Source: Linyphia triangularis (lineage: Eukaryota; Arthropoda; Arachnida; Araneae; Linyphiidae). From it: DNA of 64,000 nucleotides. The DNA lies in assembly GCA_963978545.1 (NCBI GenBank), contig OZ021723.1, forward strand, positions 50,794,569 through 50,858,568, read 5' to 3'. The stretch's first letter is position 1. The number at the start of each line of letters is the position of its first letter. Below are positions 8,968-39,578 of the stretch, one piece after another. The position numbers were made by a program, and so were the translations under genes. The notes below the pieces were generated by a model. The model saw nothing but the letters and a program-made list of their open reading frames with translations. It did not search any database and was not told the DNA's origin.

Positions 8968-9880
8968 GTATTTAATACAATGAATTAATGCCCTAAAAAT
9001 TGAACACATGTAAATGCTATAAAAATTAAGCAATTATTTTTCACTTTCTTGGAATATATACCATACCAAAGATATTTGAGCACACAAATTTAAAACAATT
9101 ATTCAGATTATTTTCCCAATGCATAATATCGTTAACAAAAAAATCATTAATGAGCACTTAAGATCAAAAGTACTACCAGCTCTTGTGTCAATGAAAAAAT
9201 ATATCGACTGATTACCTTTTGCAATATATCGTGAAATGTTTGATTAGTAAAAATATAGCAATTAATCTTTTAAAGCTAAAATTAATCTAATGTTTAACTT
9301 TTGAAAAGAAATACAATGACTATTTTAAATTTTGAGGTGTAGAAAAGAAAAGAGATTAAATTATTTAATTCCCATGAACCACTTTTGATCCTTTCGCTGA
9401 CCACCAAGGGCTCATGGGCCTTGTGTCGAACACCATTGATTTAGATCATAAATAGTATACATACTTCAAAGCATTTTAAAAATCATAAATAGTTACTGAT
9501 TTATTTTTCGTCAAAAGTAATATCCAAAACATTACATTTTCGAGGTCTATTTTGAATATTTATTCTAGTCTAGATGAACTACCACAAGAAATAATTTTAC
9601 ATGGTGATTTTACTGATAAGTACTCTCCGGTACCAACAGTTCCTAATTTTTGATTCTCCTAGATTTCCTCTATAACCTTCAAGTATTATCAGGACTATCA
9701 AGTACTGGCATTTAGTGAAAATGGATATTTTATCGATGTCTTATGTACTATCGTTTTAATGTGAAATTTGGACGAATGCCAGTGAGTTCAAACGGCTGTT
9801 GAACGGAGAACTTCTAATCTTAATACGATAAGGCATGTGTTTACAGAAAGTTGACAAAAATCTGACGAAAGTTCCAAAAG
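8968..9880. other. Intergenic spacer upstream of the fucosidase locus
   Basis: AT-rich. No exon or clear mobile element recognised. Confidence 0.6.
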
Positions 9881-9887
9881 GTGGAAG

Positions 9888-9894
9888 TATAAAA
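9888..9894 (+). promoter_or_regulatory. TATA box for the upstream fucosidase first exon
   Basis: TATAAAA lies 180 bp before the ATG at 10074, leaving a 5' UTR of about 150 nt. Placement is plausible; no other promoter element was verified. Confidence 0.45.
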
Positions 9895-10073
9895 TAGCTT
9901 GAGTAATTGCTTAGTTTATCAATCATTTTACTCAACAAGTATACCGATTTTTTAAATTATTAAAGTAGTTATGCTCAAATGAGTATCATTTTAGATTATT
10001 GTACGTTTTATGAATACTAAAATTGAATGCTTTAAACTGCCCCCAGTATTGAATTGTTACCTAGAACTATACA

Positions 10074-10414
10074 ATGTACGTACGTGTAGTAGTAGTAGCT
10101 CTAGGACTTCTATCTTTTAATTTAGTACAGTGCAAGTACACAGCAGATTGGAAGTCTTTGGATGCCAGACCTCTACCATCATGGTATGATGATGTAAAAA
10201 TAGGAATTTTTATTCACTGGGGAGTGTTTTCCGTTCCTGGATTTGGTTCCGAATGGTTCTGGTCCAACTGGAAAGGAAATTCCTCGGCTTATGTTGAGTT
10301 TATGGATAAGAACTATAAGCCAGGCTTCTCGTATCCAGAATTCGGACCTTTGTTTACAGCTGAATTCTACGAACCAGAAAAATGGGCAGAGTTATTTCAA
10401 GCTTCTGGAGCAAA
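10074..10414 (+). CDS. Upstream alternative first exon of alpha-L-fucosidase (exon 1A)
   Basis: The exon begins with an ATG and a signal peptide ([20 protein letters not shown]). It encodes the first ~113 residues of a GH29 fucosidase, including [16 protein letters not shown] with sugar-binding His and Glu/Trp residues. It ends at a consensus donor GTAAGT at 10415 in the same phase as exon 1B (14427-14764). By eye the mature parts of 1A and 1B are about 88% identical; the signal peptides differ more. No copies of exons 2-8 lie between 1A and 1B. Either the gene uses two alternative promoters and first exons, or 1A is all that remains of a tandem copy. The intact frame and donor favour use. 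Joined to exon 2 it would give a 448-aa protein. Confidence 0.8.
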
Positions 10415-12409
10415 GTAAGTTGTTTGATAAAGAAGTATTATTTAAATATCAAAGTATTCATAAATTGTATAATTAATTATTCTATTGGTAAGTATTTTGA
10501 TAGAATAATAAATCTTCTAATGTTTGAATTGTATTGAACACCATTTGAGTTTTGGTTTTCAAGTTTTTCAATTATTATTCCGTAGTCAACAATTTTTAAG
10601 GGGTAGTAAAAAAGTAAAATGACAAAGTGAGTTTATGGAATTTTTCGATAAATCTCTTCTCCTTAATTAACAAGGAAATCGTCAGTCCATGGGAAACAAA
10701 ATAAACGAAAAGTTGCAATCGCATCTAATTAATATATATTTCTGCTGTTATAAAAATATTTTTATTTATTATACCTATACGAGTTAGTATGAACAAGGAT
10801 TTTGCAATGTTGGAATTTTTTTTAAATATTCGTTGAAAAATAAGACTAAAAAACCTTTGACAAAGGAATACTAGTTATATCAAATGGAATCATTATATAA
10901 ATAACAACCATTTATTGCAGTAATTTTTTTATCAAAATAAACTTCCCTAGATAAAATATGATAGCTGTCTTTTGTTTGTGTTGTATATCTCCGAGCACTG
11001 TTTTGTTTGTCACCGTGCTTGGACATATGGAGGAATTATCTTTTGAGATGTTTTTGTTTTGACTTACTAAAATTTAAGTATTATACACTGCGTCGAGAAA
11101 TTTTTGTTAAGGAGTATTTGTTTTTAAATTATATTTGAAAATGGCAGACTGTATAAATTTTATAAATTTTAAAAATAATCTAAATAAGGCAAGGAATCAT
11201 AAACAAGATAAAAAGGTAGTGATTCTCATTTGTATTTTATTTTTGAAATCATGTCATTTTAGTTTACATATGGTCTTTGTAATCGAAAGGATTAGTTACA
11301 AAAGTAGTCTTGAGGTCAAATCGTATCAATGCGAAATTGGCATTCTATATTTAAAATTAACAAAATAGAACGCATTGAAATGTGTTGCAAGTTCATTAAA
11401 AGAGTCAATTTGATTATTACTGCATAAATTCCCTCATACCACAGTTCTACTGAAATGGTGGGTGTTACATTTTTAAACACGTTCCATTTCGGTTAATTTT
11501 AAAGATGAGAGTTAATAGTTTTTGAACTAATTGGATATATTTGACCTATTAGGTATTAAAATAAAAATTCTGTAAATTTTAAAATACATAGTCAGAAATT
11601 ATGAGTCCATACTTCATTTTAAGTTTTATTTCAATTTTCTCCCTTTTTTTAAAAAAAAAAGTAATGAATCACACAACGCCCTGTATATTTCAGGAAAAGT
11701 ATTTTAATTGATACTTTTTAAAGTAAGAAATGTCTGGACATGTATCGAAATTATTCCTATAGTCATTAATTTCATAACATGCCTAGATTTTTATTGTTAC
11801 GAATTTTTTAAAAAGAAATGAGCTAATTTTTCAGTTTTTTCAGAATAAAAACTGCTATCAAGCTTTAATAAAGAAAACAGAGCGTTCAACTTTAGATCCA
11901 GTGATAACTCAGACTCAAGAAAATTTGCGTAAAATTTCTTCCTACATGGCTCTTAACTCAAATTTCCCGCCGTGGTGCTTTTTATATCCTAGCGTATAAA
12001 CTTTTGCGAAAAATCCAGAGCAAACAATCTAGCGATCAGAACGCGCTGGAAAATATATAGGCGATGCCCATGTTTACCAACAAAGCAACTCAGGAGGGGA
12101 AAATAAACGGTTCCTAGACATTTTGGTTGGTAGAAAGCTGGCTTGTAAAGCACAGGATTCAATGGGAATTTGTGACTGTATTGCAATAAAACTGTAAATA
12201 ATCAAGTTTCAATTGAGTAAATCATTAAACAGACGTTCTAAATGGATTTTAGACATTCTGAAATATATTTTTACTTAGTTAAAATTGCAGTTTTTATTCA
12301 TAAATGGCTCTTAATGATCGAATTTCGGTGAAATCGCGGTGAAAAGAGCTGATTTCGGCGTGATTTTGGTTGGCGGCGTAACGAATTACCGGTCGTATGA
12401 TGTCACATG

Positions 12410-12485
12410 CCCCTCGAGTATAGAAATTTCTTGATTCAGTCGGGTGTTGCCACTTTTAAAGCCTGTATTATCGCTGTTAACAAAT
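12410..12485 (-). repeat. LTR fragment related to the gypsy element, antisense
   Basis: GGTGTTGCCAC at about 12443 and TGTATTATCGCTGTTAAC match, in reverse, the LTR region around GTGGCAACACC and the following bases, and still better the solo LTR at 50593. It is short and diverged; the remainder of that LTR upstream is not clearly alignable by eye. Confidence 0.4.
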
Positions 12486-14135
12486 ACATTTAGAAGAAAT
12501 ATGTATGCTATTTGTAATTATATACAGGAAAATTGTGAAACATTATTTTCTATCATAATTTATAGCCACAAATTCCTTCCGTACTGAAAGAAATATTTAA
12601 AGGTCTAAGTAGATGAAGGTGGTATATGATTTTGTTTTTAAAACCCGAGTTTTTCCAATGGAAGAAGGGGGTATGTGTAATACTATTTTTTGCCTTTTCA
12701 CCGTCACTTAAAGCTTTTAATGACAGATATTTTGACTAATAAACCAATCACTTTATACTAAAAAAATATCAAGTACACTCACACCCTTTATTCACTAAGC
12801 TCTATAATCATTTGTAATATTTCGAAATTATCTATCTATTTTCTATACTTCTGGTTGAATTCTGCTGTGGCAATTTTTCTTGATGATATCTTTTATTTGA
12901 CATTATAGCAACTGTCTGTAGCATTTGTAGTTTTGTCTAAGAGTATTGATCTCGGACAGAATCTTTGTAGAAGTTTCTGTTTTTATTAGTTAATGTTATG
13001 TAGAAGCTAAAAGAAATAGAATTTAGGTAATATTGAATCCATTGTTTTTTTACTCTTCCTAAAGGATTGAATCCACAATCACATATCGCTTCATTTAGCA
13101 TCATTTGCTTGAATGTTACTAGTTTGGTTGATTATGTAAAAACATATATTGTGTTCAAAATATTAATTTTTATTGGTAGTATTTTTCTGAAATTATTACT
13201 TCACCTAGAGCATAAGATGTTTAGTTTGAGTGACTTGCTTTTAAAAAAACAATACATGCTTAAGTTTTAGTTTTTCTCCTGACTGCTACAACTCATTAAT
13301 GAGAAGTCGTGCGCTCGAGAAATAAGTTGGAAAAAATAATCTATCGTCAATGAAATATGAACTTTATGAATATAAATAAAATCAGGATGTCAAAGGAAAT
13401 TGTTTTCAAAATTAAAAGCATTTTTGTATATAAATCCAGACAGCGGACTCAATATCAAGACTATCAACAATATAAAAACAGGAATTTTTGTAAAATAAGA
13501 ATTTATACTGATTTATGAATTTGTAATATGCCTAACTTCTTTTTTGTGAAAATAATTTTTAAAGTGTTGGTGCTAGAACTATTTATATTTCAAATAAAAT
13601 ATTGTCACAAACATTCTAATTTTTTCTCCTCATTTCTAAGCATTCATTGTATTTTTTCTTTTTAAAAGTTAATAAAAGTGCTCTTGTCAAGGAAAGTGCT
13701 TGCAAGGGCAAAGTTTATTTTGTACATCCGGGTGTATGCACGCACAGGAACTCCCTTGCATCAAGCATAAATATCATAAGTAATAAATACTAATAAATAT
13801 TTTCATTAACATAAAATTAAAAATGTATTTTTAAAATATATTGTGTCTTTTATTTCACTCAATATTTAAGTAAATTTTTTTGAACAATTATGTATATTAT
13901 TATACTTGAAATTAGTATACCATTTGCTCAATTAACATAAATACATTAGCTTTTATATATGAATTGTTCCAGAAAATTTATTGCTATCAACCTTCATTTG
14001 CTTTCAAAATGAAGCTTCAATGGAGACTTTAGACGATACGAAAATACTTCATTTCTAATTATAATTTTATCTTACGGCCAGTATCAGAGTTTCATTAGTT
14101 TATCAGTTTCGGAGATCTTAATGTTATGAAATTCT

Positions 14136-14144
14136 TATATAAAA
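14136..14144 (+). promoter_or_regulatory. Possible TATA box for fucosidase exon 1B
   Basis: TATATAAAA lies about 290 bp before the ATG at 14427. A closer ATATAAAG at 14391-14398 would leave almost no 5' UTR. Which one serves exon 1B cannot be told from sequence. Confidence 0.3.
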
Positions 14145-14426
14145 TTTGAAATTTTATCAGTTTGTTTACGAATAGCTGATAGTGTTAGGGTGAAAGTAGC
14201 CTAAAGTTGAGAAGATAATAGAACCATTGTTGGTCACCAGTTTAGCAATCAAGCGTTTCGAATCATTTAATCGTTCGACAATCAATAACACATTGTTTTT
14301 AAAATCTGATTATAATGATACGAGGCGATAATTCTTACTTATATGCCAGTTCACAGCATTTAAAAAAAGTATTTACTGATTTTGTACCAAATATAAAGTT
14401 TAGTCTGAAAACGTTATAACGACACC

Positions 14427-31571
<17,145 letters not shown>

Positions 31572-31676
31572 CATTTGTATCCGTGCAATTTACGTTTTTA
31601 ATTAGCATCAAATCATTTAATTATTATTATGCTGTGCATACATGTTATTTTCACCCTTTTTCAAGCATAGTTTTTC

Positions 31677-31682
31677 AATAAA
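31677..31682 (+). terminator. Poly(A) signal of the fucosidase gene
   Basis: AATAAA 106 bp after the stop codon, the first such hexamer downstream. Confidence 0.8.
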
Positions 31683-31699
31683 GATTATGAGTGTACGTT

Positions 31700-32170
31700 T
31701 AGAGATTTTTGACCATCAGTTTTGAATTGTGTTGCTTAATGAGATAATCATTCCACTAAATTGAGTATGGAAAAAGATTTAAAATGTAAAATAATAGAAC
31801 TACTGTAAATTATTCTCATGGATTCAGGATACGAAGTCTTATCTTAAAAAATGAATGAAAATGGTTTAAAAGTAGGTTGAATTCAATTTGTGCAATTTTA
31901 ATATTTTTACTTTCAATAACCCATATGTATACATACGCTTGCCAGACGTACCAGTTTGACTGGGACAGTCCCGGTTTTTAGACAAAATCCTGGTGTCCCG
32001 GAGGGTTTACCTCACGTCCCGGGAAAAATTAAATTTGATTTTATAGATGACAAAAAAAGTCTAAAAATAATAAACTGTGAAAAATTATTTAGAATAATTA
32101 CTTTGTCATTTACTTCTGTACTGAATGAAAAGTGAAAACAATAGAAGAGTGATGGTCTGCTAATAAATAA
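31700..32170. other. Spacer after fucosidase
   Basis: A CCCGGG-rich segment at about 31936-32030 (GGGACAGTCCCGG and CACGTCCCGGGA) stands out from the AT-rich surroundings and looks like a transposon fragment of unknown family. Confidence 0.4.
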
Positions 32171-32172
32171 TA

Positions 32173-32270
32173 CTAGGGGGCTCCGTCCCCTGCTCGCTAA
32201 CGCTCGCCAACCCCCTGGATTGCTATGCAATTCCCATGGTTCGCTTCGCGAACCAGGCACACTTTGCTCA
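32173..32270 (-). mobile_element. Helitron-like 3' end, candidate
   Basis: A GC-rich segment. Read on the minus strand, it ends in a hairpin (AGGGG-loop-CCCCT, 32175-32191) and then CTAG (32173-32176), which fits the CTRR end of Helitrons. A second palindrome, GGTTCGCTTCGCGAACC, lies at about 32238-32254. The usual Helitron spacing between hairpin and CTRR is absent, so a Helentron-like or other GC-rich repeat is equally possible. Confidence 0.35.
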
Positions 32271-32538
32271 CCTCAAAGTGAGGCAATTAAAATATGCCCT
32301 AGCCCAAAGCTACTTCAGATGCAGAATCAAGAAAATCCTTGCAAAGTGATATTGTGCTATGAAACTGAAAACGATTTATTATTTATGAAGAGCTATAATA
32401 CTTGCCACGTCATTATCCTACTGCTTATGCCGAGACGCTTTGAGCAGGAACAGCATTATTTATTTTAATGATTTTCAATTCGTAATAGTTGAATTTGCAC
32501 TGATTAGAAATGAATATAGGTTCAGATTTACTGCACGA

Positions 32539-32727
32539 TGCCTCTTGGCGACTTTTTGAAAGTTGATGATTTGGCAACAAATGCAACCAGGCGACTTGGT
32601 TTTCCGGCAACCCAAGCGACCGTTTAGATTTGGTAAAATGGCGTTTTGACTCCATTTTGGAATGGCCGACACAACCATTTGACTTTATTTCAATTTGGCG
32701 ACTTTTAAAAAAAGTCGCCAAGAGGCA
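32539..32727. mobile_element. Short TIR element (189 bp)
   Basis: The left end TGCCTCTTGGCGACTTTTT is repeated inverted at the right (about 32709-32727). No transposase. The GGCGAC motif recurs near 1391 and 33801, so the family may have other remnants here. Confidence 0.55.
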
Positions 32728-33153
32728 ACATACGGTAAATCATAACCTGAATGAATATATAATATAAAAAGTTAAATTCCAGTTTATCTGGAATGCTGAA
32801 GCTCTCATTCAAACTACTATGAACTTTCAACATAGAAACCTTTATATTCTTAAGGGAAATTCCGTGCTCAGTTTTTATAGTCATATCTCCGGAAAACGTT
32901 CGTACATAAAATATGTTATGGTTATTTTCCAAATCTAAACAATTCTGGCTTGTTTTAATTGTATACGAAAGAAAGTTTTGTCGTCGAAATTCTATTATCC
33001 ATAGCATCCGGAACGGTTAGAACGTGCGTTGCTGTCCCCACTTTTTGTTTGGCAATTTTAGGTAACCTGGCTGCAATTTGGTTCCATTCCAACTTGGAAA
33101 TCATTTTTACAAACCTATAGTTTGGTGCTAATTCAAATTGGAGGCAAAAATTG

Positions 33154-33188
<35 letters not shown>

Positions 33189-33839
33189 GTGGGAATCGTA
33201 AAACACATTCTACTAACCTCCGGAAAATGCTCCAGCAGATAATTTTTCCGAAAAGTCTAGTTAATCCAGAATTCTAATCCAAAAGAAATATACACATCTT
33301 GGATCTATTTATTCTTGCATCATCTTAAATATTAAATCAATATGTTTTAAATAGACAATATCCGTATTAGTATGATAAGAAAAACAAAATATAATGAATA
33401 CAATTTGCTGGATGTTGCCAGATGTATTATTTAAATTTCAAAAGATCTTTTGTGATTGGCTGGAATACTGAATTTGGAAATTCATGAATAAAATATATTT
33501 AGAAGATTTGTGATTGAATGTTTAAAGTCGTTGCCATTCTACTCACAGAAATACAGCCGAATTTGGGCAGCACGCAAGAGAATTATATATATAGATTGTT
33601 ATCGTATCGTCTTGTCTCGCCAATCGTGACCTTGCGCGATGAGAGAGGCTCTCTGGCAATTTAGACCAAGAAATGTGTCTATCAACAATAATAATAATAA
33701 AACTAGGGGTGTGGAACATCGCACAACTTTCAATTACACTAGAATACTGACTTGGATTTGTGTCGTTTGTATATTTTCATCCTTCATTCAGAATAAATGG
33801 CCAGTTTGGCGACATTTTTTGCGATAATTCTTGTATGTG

Positions 33840-33843
<4 letters not shown>

Positions 33844-33877
<34 letters not shown>

Positions 33878-34353
33878 TGATTTTGGCGATATACTTTTCG
33901 GTAATTTTTACATTGTCCTTTTTTGTAAGTAAAACAGAGGAGAAGAGTAAACGGTCGTTGATGAGGCATGCTCAAGGAAAGAGAACTCTGCGTTGAAGGC
34001 ATTCATTTTTCAACTTTCTACGCCATTAAAACATTTTTAGGGGAATTTCGGTGGTGGGGATGTTTAGAACACCTTAAGAGGCGACACAGCGATTTTTATC
34101 AAAATCGTTAGAGCCGTTTTTTAGCAATAATTGAAAAACATAATTTTTCAATGGCAGCTACCTTATACGCATTTGCGATTTTGACGAAAACCTTAAAGGT
34201 AGGTCCCATGGCCGCCACTAACCCTCATACCAAATTTGAACATCGTAGGTCAATTTTTTCGGGAGTTATGCTGACCATATACACACACAGACAGAAATTT
34301 TTTCTATATCACTTTTTCTAAATCCATAATGTTCCAAAACGTGGAGAAATAAT

Positions 34354-34390
<37 letters not shown>

Positions 34391-35328
34391 GATTTTTTTT
34401 GTGTGTGGACCTAATGCTATACTTTCATTATCCTATATATATATACATATGGTAAAAAAGACCATTCAAAAAAAGTCATAGCCAATGAAAAGTACATGTA
34501 AATATTGTTCAAATTTTTATTCCCCATTCAAAGTGTTTCTTGTTACTTAAGTAACTTTTAAATATTAACAAGTAAGAAATAAAATGTTTAAATTTTTATG
34601 CTTGTGTCATTCATTATTACCCCTGGTTTAGGTTCATAATCAGTAACCATTTATTCATAGCATTCGGAATAAACTACCCTCTAAAACACTCTAAAACCCC
34701 GCCAAGGGTGTGTACTCTTGAATACCCGATACGCTGGGGAGCATTTCGGTGGCAAGGCTGAACATTTCAGAAGTCTATGTATACATAGGGTAATGTAAGT
34801 ATAATATTCAGTCAATAATTTTTTTTAATTTTTTTGCATTACTCCACGTTTTGGAACATTTCGATTTCAAAAAAGTTGTCTAGAAAAAATGTCTGTCTGT
34901 GTGTACGTGGTCAGTAAAATTCCGGAACAAATTGACTTAGGATGCTAAAATTTGGTGTGCGGTTTAGTGGTGACCATGAGATCTACTTTTAAGGTTTTTG
35001 TCAAAGTCGCGAATGCGCATAAGGTAACTGCCATTGAAAAAAAATCATGTTTTTCAATGATTGCTAAAAAAAACGGCTCTAGTAATTTTGATACGGTAAT
35101 GAGGTAATGCCCCTTAAAGTGTTCTAAACACCCCCTCTTCTGAAATTCCCATAAAAAGGCTTTAATGACATAAAATGTTGAAAAACGAATGCCTTTAACA
35201 CAGAGTTCTCGGTCCTTGAGAATACATAATCAACGATCGTTTTTTCTTCTTTCCTTAGTTTCACTTATAAGAAAGGATAATTTAACAACAGTATAGAATA
35301 GTGTATCGCCAAAATCATCAATTTCCAA

Positions 35329-35364
<36 letters not shown>
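33844..35364. mobile_element. Foldback element with ~500-bp inverted arms
   Basis: The left arm (about 33874-34375) and right arm (about 34838-35330) are inverted copies, roughly 75-80% alike by eye, around a ~460-bp centre. Matched landmarks include GGTGATTTTGGCGATA with TATCGCCAAAATCATC, AGAACTCTG with CAGAGTTCTC, and GTTCCAAAACGTGGAG with CTCCACGTTTTGGAAC. The ends are an A-run (33844-33873) and a T-run (35331-35364). No coding frame. The superfamily is unknown. Confidence 0.75.
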
Positions 35365-35368
<4 letters not shown>

Positions 35369-36428
35369 AAAAACCTTTAAAAGATATTTAAAAAGATAGC
35401 TACTTTTTATCACTTAGTGAGGATTCAGAATCACAAACAGAATGAAAAACAGAGGACTGTATTTGCATGGATTGGCATTGCAAATTGAAGTGCTTCTTTC
35501 TGGAATCACAGTCAAAAACTACATTCTCTCCCCCATTAGGGCCTAAATAACAGGACATCATCAAAATGTTATGGTATTAACTAAGGTATTAAGTGTACAG
35601 TAAAATAAAGGACTAATATTGATCTAATATTCTATTCCCTCTATTTTACGGTAACACGACCAAGACAAGAATAAATGATTACTTATATTACATTAATATA
35701 ATTATGAATGTTATTGCGAAAATTGAGTTTGATGAATGAAGTTGATTTAGAATAAAGCTTGTTTGTAGCCTAAAAATGTATGCAAATAATACAGAACAAT
35801 AATTTAGTTTAAAATTAAATAATAAATTGTTTTCTTCTTTTTTTTATGAAATTTTATTTCAGTGAGTGAACATGTAAATTTGTGTTAAGTTATTTCAAGT
35901 AGTATTTAAGTAATAAAATATGAGTACCTAATTTACGTTTAAAATGAATAATGGCGATAGAAGAAAAAGAAATAAATTGATAATTAACTGTCACTTCAAA
36001 AACTCATGTCTTAAATCTTGTATGGACAGAAGAAAAAGTTTGAGAACAGATTAAATAATGCATCAATAATGTTAAGAAAAAATATATTTCTTAATTGTTT
36101 GATCAGCAAACATTAACATTTAAAATATCGTTAAAACACATTTCTTCATGATTTACTGCTCCTCCAGTTATGCTAATGCCAAGAGAGTTAAAATTTTAAA
36201 TCGTCTAAATTATAAATTCAAATATCTTCAGAATATATATTTTAAAGGATGGTTTATTAAATACCAAACTGTTAGTATTTCAATAATTTGAAACATATTT
36301 CCAAGTATAAAACATATTTATATTATTCTCTTCAACCATTTGGACTGTCAACATTTATACAATTTGTGAGTAATGCCAATTAGCTAAAGAAAAAGGATTA
36401 ACTGTATAATAAAGAACTTCTATTTTAG
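35365..36428. other. Spacer, nothing recognised
   Basis: AT-rich, no supported feature. Confidence 0.55.
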
Positions 36429-36537
36429 AAAAGAGTTTTTTTTATGGATGAATGTAAAAACAAAGATGTGATTTTTTATAAAGTGCCTTCTGTGGCTTGG
36501 CAAACAAGAGTGCCAAACTCGTGGTCAAGGTTTACAG
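36429..36537 (+). CDS. Possible coding exon, unknown protein
   Basis: Acceptor TTCTATTTTAG at 36418-36428. The open frame includes ATG 36444 and encodes VPSVAWQTRVPNSWSRFT-type sequence. A weak donor GTTCGT at 36538 would leave phase 1, matching the next exon-like block at 36965. Without splicing the frame stops at 36558. Product not recognised. Confidence 0.3.
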
Positions 36538-36964
36538 GTTCGTGCTTATACTTATCCTAAACACTGGTATAATTAGAAATGAAAGAAAAAAAATATTAAC
36601 ATTAAACGTTTTATTATTAATTCCATGGATATCGAAATAGTTGTCTTCAACCAAAATGTTTGATGATATATATATTCAACTTTTATTGTGTTATACAGAT
36701 ATAATTTTCAATCTACACGACTACAATGAAAACAAGAGTTTATATTTGCAATCTGAAAAACATATATTGGTATTTGGTATGGAATTTACTTCAGAAAAGA
36801 GTACATAAATTTGATAAACTTACTTCAAGTTATCGTAAATTTATATTCTTTTAGTATTTTAAATTCTAGCTATAAGGAATAGAAATAAAGGTGTTTTCAA
36901 ATAATAGTGAATAATTGCACCAGTGCTCACGCATCATTCCATAAACCCTTAAACTTTTTGTTAG

Positions 36965-37121
36965 CGACAAAACCTTCGAATCGCCTGGCCTTTCTGAAGG
37001 TCCGGATCGGCTGGGATCAGCAACGGGGCCTTACGGTGAAATTCCTCACTGCTTGGTTCGAAGGACTAAGGGAATCCGTTTGGCAAACTTTTTGTTTCGT
37101 CAACGGTCGACAGAATAATAT
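36965..37121 (+). CDS. Probable coding exon, unknown protein
   Basis: A relatively GC-rich block in AT-rich DNA with a good acceptor (AACTTTTTGTTAG) and a consensus donor GTAAGT at 37122. Only one frame is open. It encodes LAFLKVRIGWDQQRGLTVKF, then LTAWFEGLRESVWQTFCFVN. Entry phase 1, exit phase 2. It looks like real coding sequence, but I do not recognise the family. The next exon could not be placed with certainty. Confidence 0.45.
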
Positions 37122-38746
37122 GTAAGTACCACTGTAATTAGCAAGCTACAGATGTCTTTCGTATCTCGTCAACTAATAGAGAAAAATACTACTGCTTGAA
37201 AACATAATAAACTACTTGAACTTACTTGAAAACACAGATAGCTTACAAATTACTTGAAAACATAAATAGTCTACTTTATTTCAGATAATACAATAGTATT
37301 TTTTCATGCAGAATATAGTCCATGGATTGTTGCATGGTGTTTCAAAAGTGCCATTTTTTATATCTTCTTTGATTCCCTTGAAATGCATTTCTAAAAGAAA
37401 GTCAATAAACATTAAATGTTGTATGATTAGAAGTTACGTAATTGTTTATAGCTGGTGTATATAAGGATTTACCAATGTTATATCACTCTTCGACTTGAGA
37501 GAAATAAAAAAAAATTATAAATACATAATTTATTTCTTAATAGATTTCTTTTTAAAATTCTTGATGAGGGTATTTTTAAAGTTTGATGAACTTAAGCATA
37601 TATTGAAAGACCAATGGAAAATTTAATACGTTTATGTAAGACCTTAACGAACGTTTCAGGAGATCATAGTTAGATATAATGGAGACTTACGTGCGTTTTT
37701 CAGCGTATGATTGGACAATTTTGGAAAGTAAAATGTTTTGAATAAAAGTAGCCTTCCGAATTTAAATACCGTAGCAGGATATGTTACACAATTCATGAAT
37801 TTGCTTACTGTTAGTTGGGGAAAATGGATACGATTTGTGAGATTTTAGGAATTATTCTAGGTATTTAATATAAAAGTTTCATGGTTTTTATTACTGTATT
37901 TTGACTAATGATTAAAAATTATATTTACCTAAGAGTATGTGTTTTAAAAAGTAGTTGTTGAAAGAACATTTAATCTTATTGTATTCGTCCTTCTAGTTTA
38001 GCATAGCTGGGAAAAAATGTGTAATAAAAAATTTTAAACACTCAGTCAATATTATACTTGAAATTAATCAAATTAAAATCTATATGGACTACCGCTGTTG
38101 GTTTTTGAACAATGTTGCAAACACTAATGCTACAATTTTTTGCACATTCTTTGTAGGAACCAATCAAGATTTTTGATAAAATATTGTTCACTCAAGTTAC
38201 TCAGAATTTTTTATTTGTAGAATAAGTAGGATTAAACTTCCCGCACTTCATTTAAGAAGTCAGAGGGTTCAATAAAAAAGTTAACAACAGTAAATCAAGT
38301 GAATTTGAAATTGTTTCAAATTTTTCTTACTTTTTGCAATCATAAGGATTTTATTTCTACTTTCTTATACTTTTATTGCTTTTCATTTTTATTACCTTGA
38401 TATGCTTACATATATAAATACTAGGTGATCGATTTTCTATTAGAAGTTTTTCTCTATTTGTATAATAGTACTATCAAAAACCTAATTGACTAAATAGGTT
38501 GCTCTAAATATTATTGAATAATTATGTTAGTCAAAAGGATAATGTAATTATTTTTCTTTGTATTGGTCAATTAAAATTAACTCACCATCTCACACTCATT
38601 AAACAGTTGAACCTTTCTTTTGTTATTGACAAATATTGGCAATAGCAAATTAAAACAGATTCCAAAAGTTGATAATTCATAAATGATGTTTATACAGGAA
38701 AAATAAAAGTTACGACCCATTTTATTCTACCTCTTATTATTTTCAG

Positions 38747-38945
38747 TTTCCCTAACAGTCATTGAAAAAGTATTCTTTACATTCAAGGGGCGGTTCAAAG
38801 ACTATTCAGAGTTTAAAAAAAAAAAAAAGTTCCACTGATACGTCCGTTTGGTTCTACGAATAATTATTTGTTGAATCATTTGCTGGAGTTTCCGAATAAA
38901 ATTGCAAGCAAAGGGACATTTGTCGATAACCAAGATTGTTGTTAA
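38747..38945 (+). CDS. Possible exon with a homopolymer frameshift
   Basis: A strong acceptor (CCTCTTATTATTTTCAG) precedes a frame reading LTVIEKVFFTFKGRFKDYSE. This runs into 14 A's (38815-38828), after which the continuation VPLIRPFGSTNNYLLNHLLE is open in another frame to a TAA at 38943. A one-base difference in the A-run would join the two. The opposite strand also has an open frame here, so strand is not settled. Confidence 0.25.
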
Positions 38946-38987
38946 CAAAATTTCAATTAAACTGTCGCAGTGATTATTAAAAAACAC

Positions 38988-39169
<182 letters not shown>

Positions 39170-39578
39170 AATAAAATTATTTATACATTCTTCTGAGAGT
39201 ATGAGGTGAATATTAAGAAATTCGGCAACTTAAGGACTTTTTACTAAGGAAGTTTATTTTACTGGCTAAGTGGAAAGTTGTGAAACGATGTTTATTGGGA
39301 GCTATTATATAATTATTATTCTTGAGAGAAAATTGAAATTCTATTTGGAAAAATTTAAATAGTTTTTAAAATTATTTTTTACATATTCAATTATGCATAT
39401 ATTTTATTTTTAATAAATAATTTCCTCATAATCTCAGTGCGTTTAAAAAGTTTTTTTTTTTTGATCTGTTGGTTTCTTTGAGTTCCAGACTCTTTAAGAC
39501 AATTTAAATATGGTCACTACGTATTAAGAAAGATTATTATATGTCAGTTGAGTCGTATCACAACCAGTTGTTAAAACA

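Larger units (their letters stand above)
10415..14426. other. Interval between the two fucosidase first exons
   Basis: AT-rich, 4 kb. No exon 2-like sequence was found. An LTR-like fragment lies at about 12410-12485. Other open stretches have no recognisable product. Confidence 0.55.
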
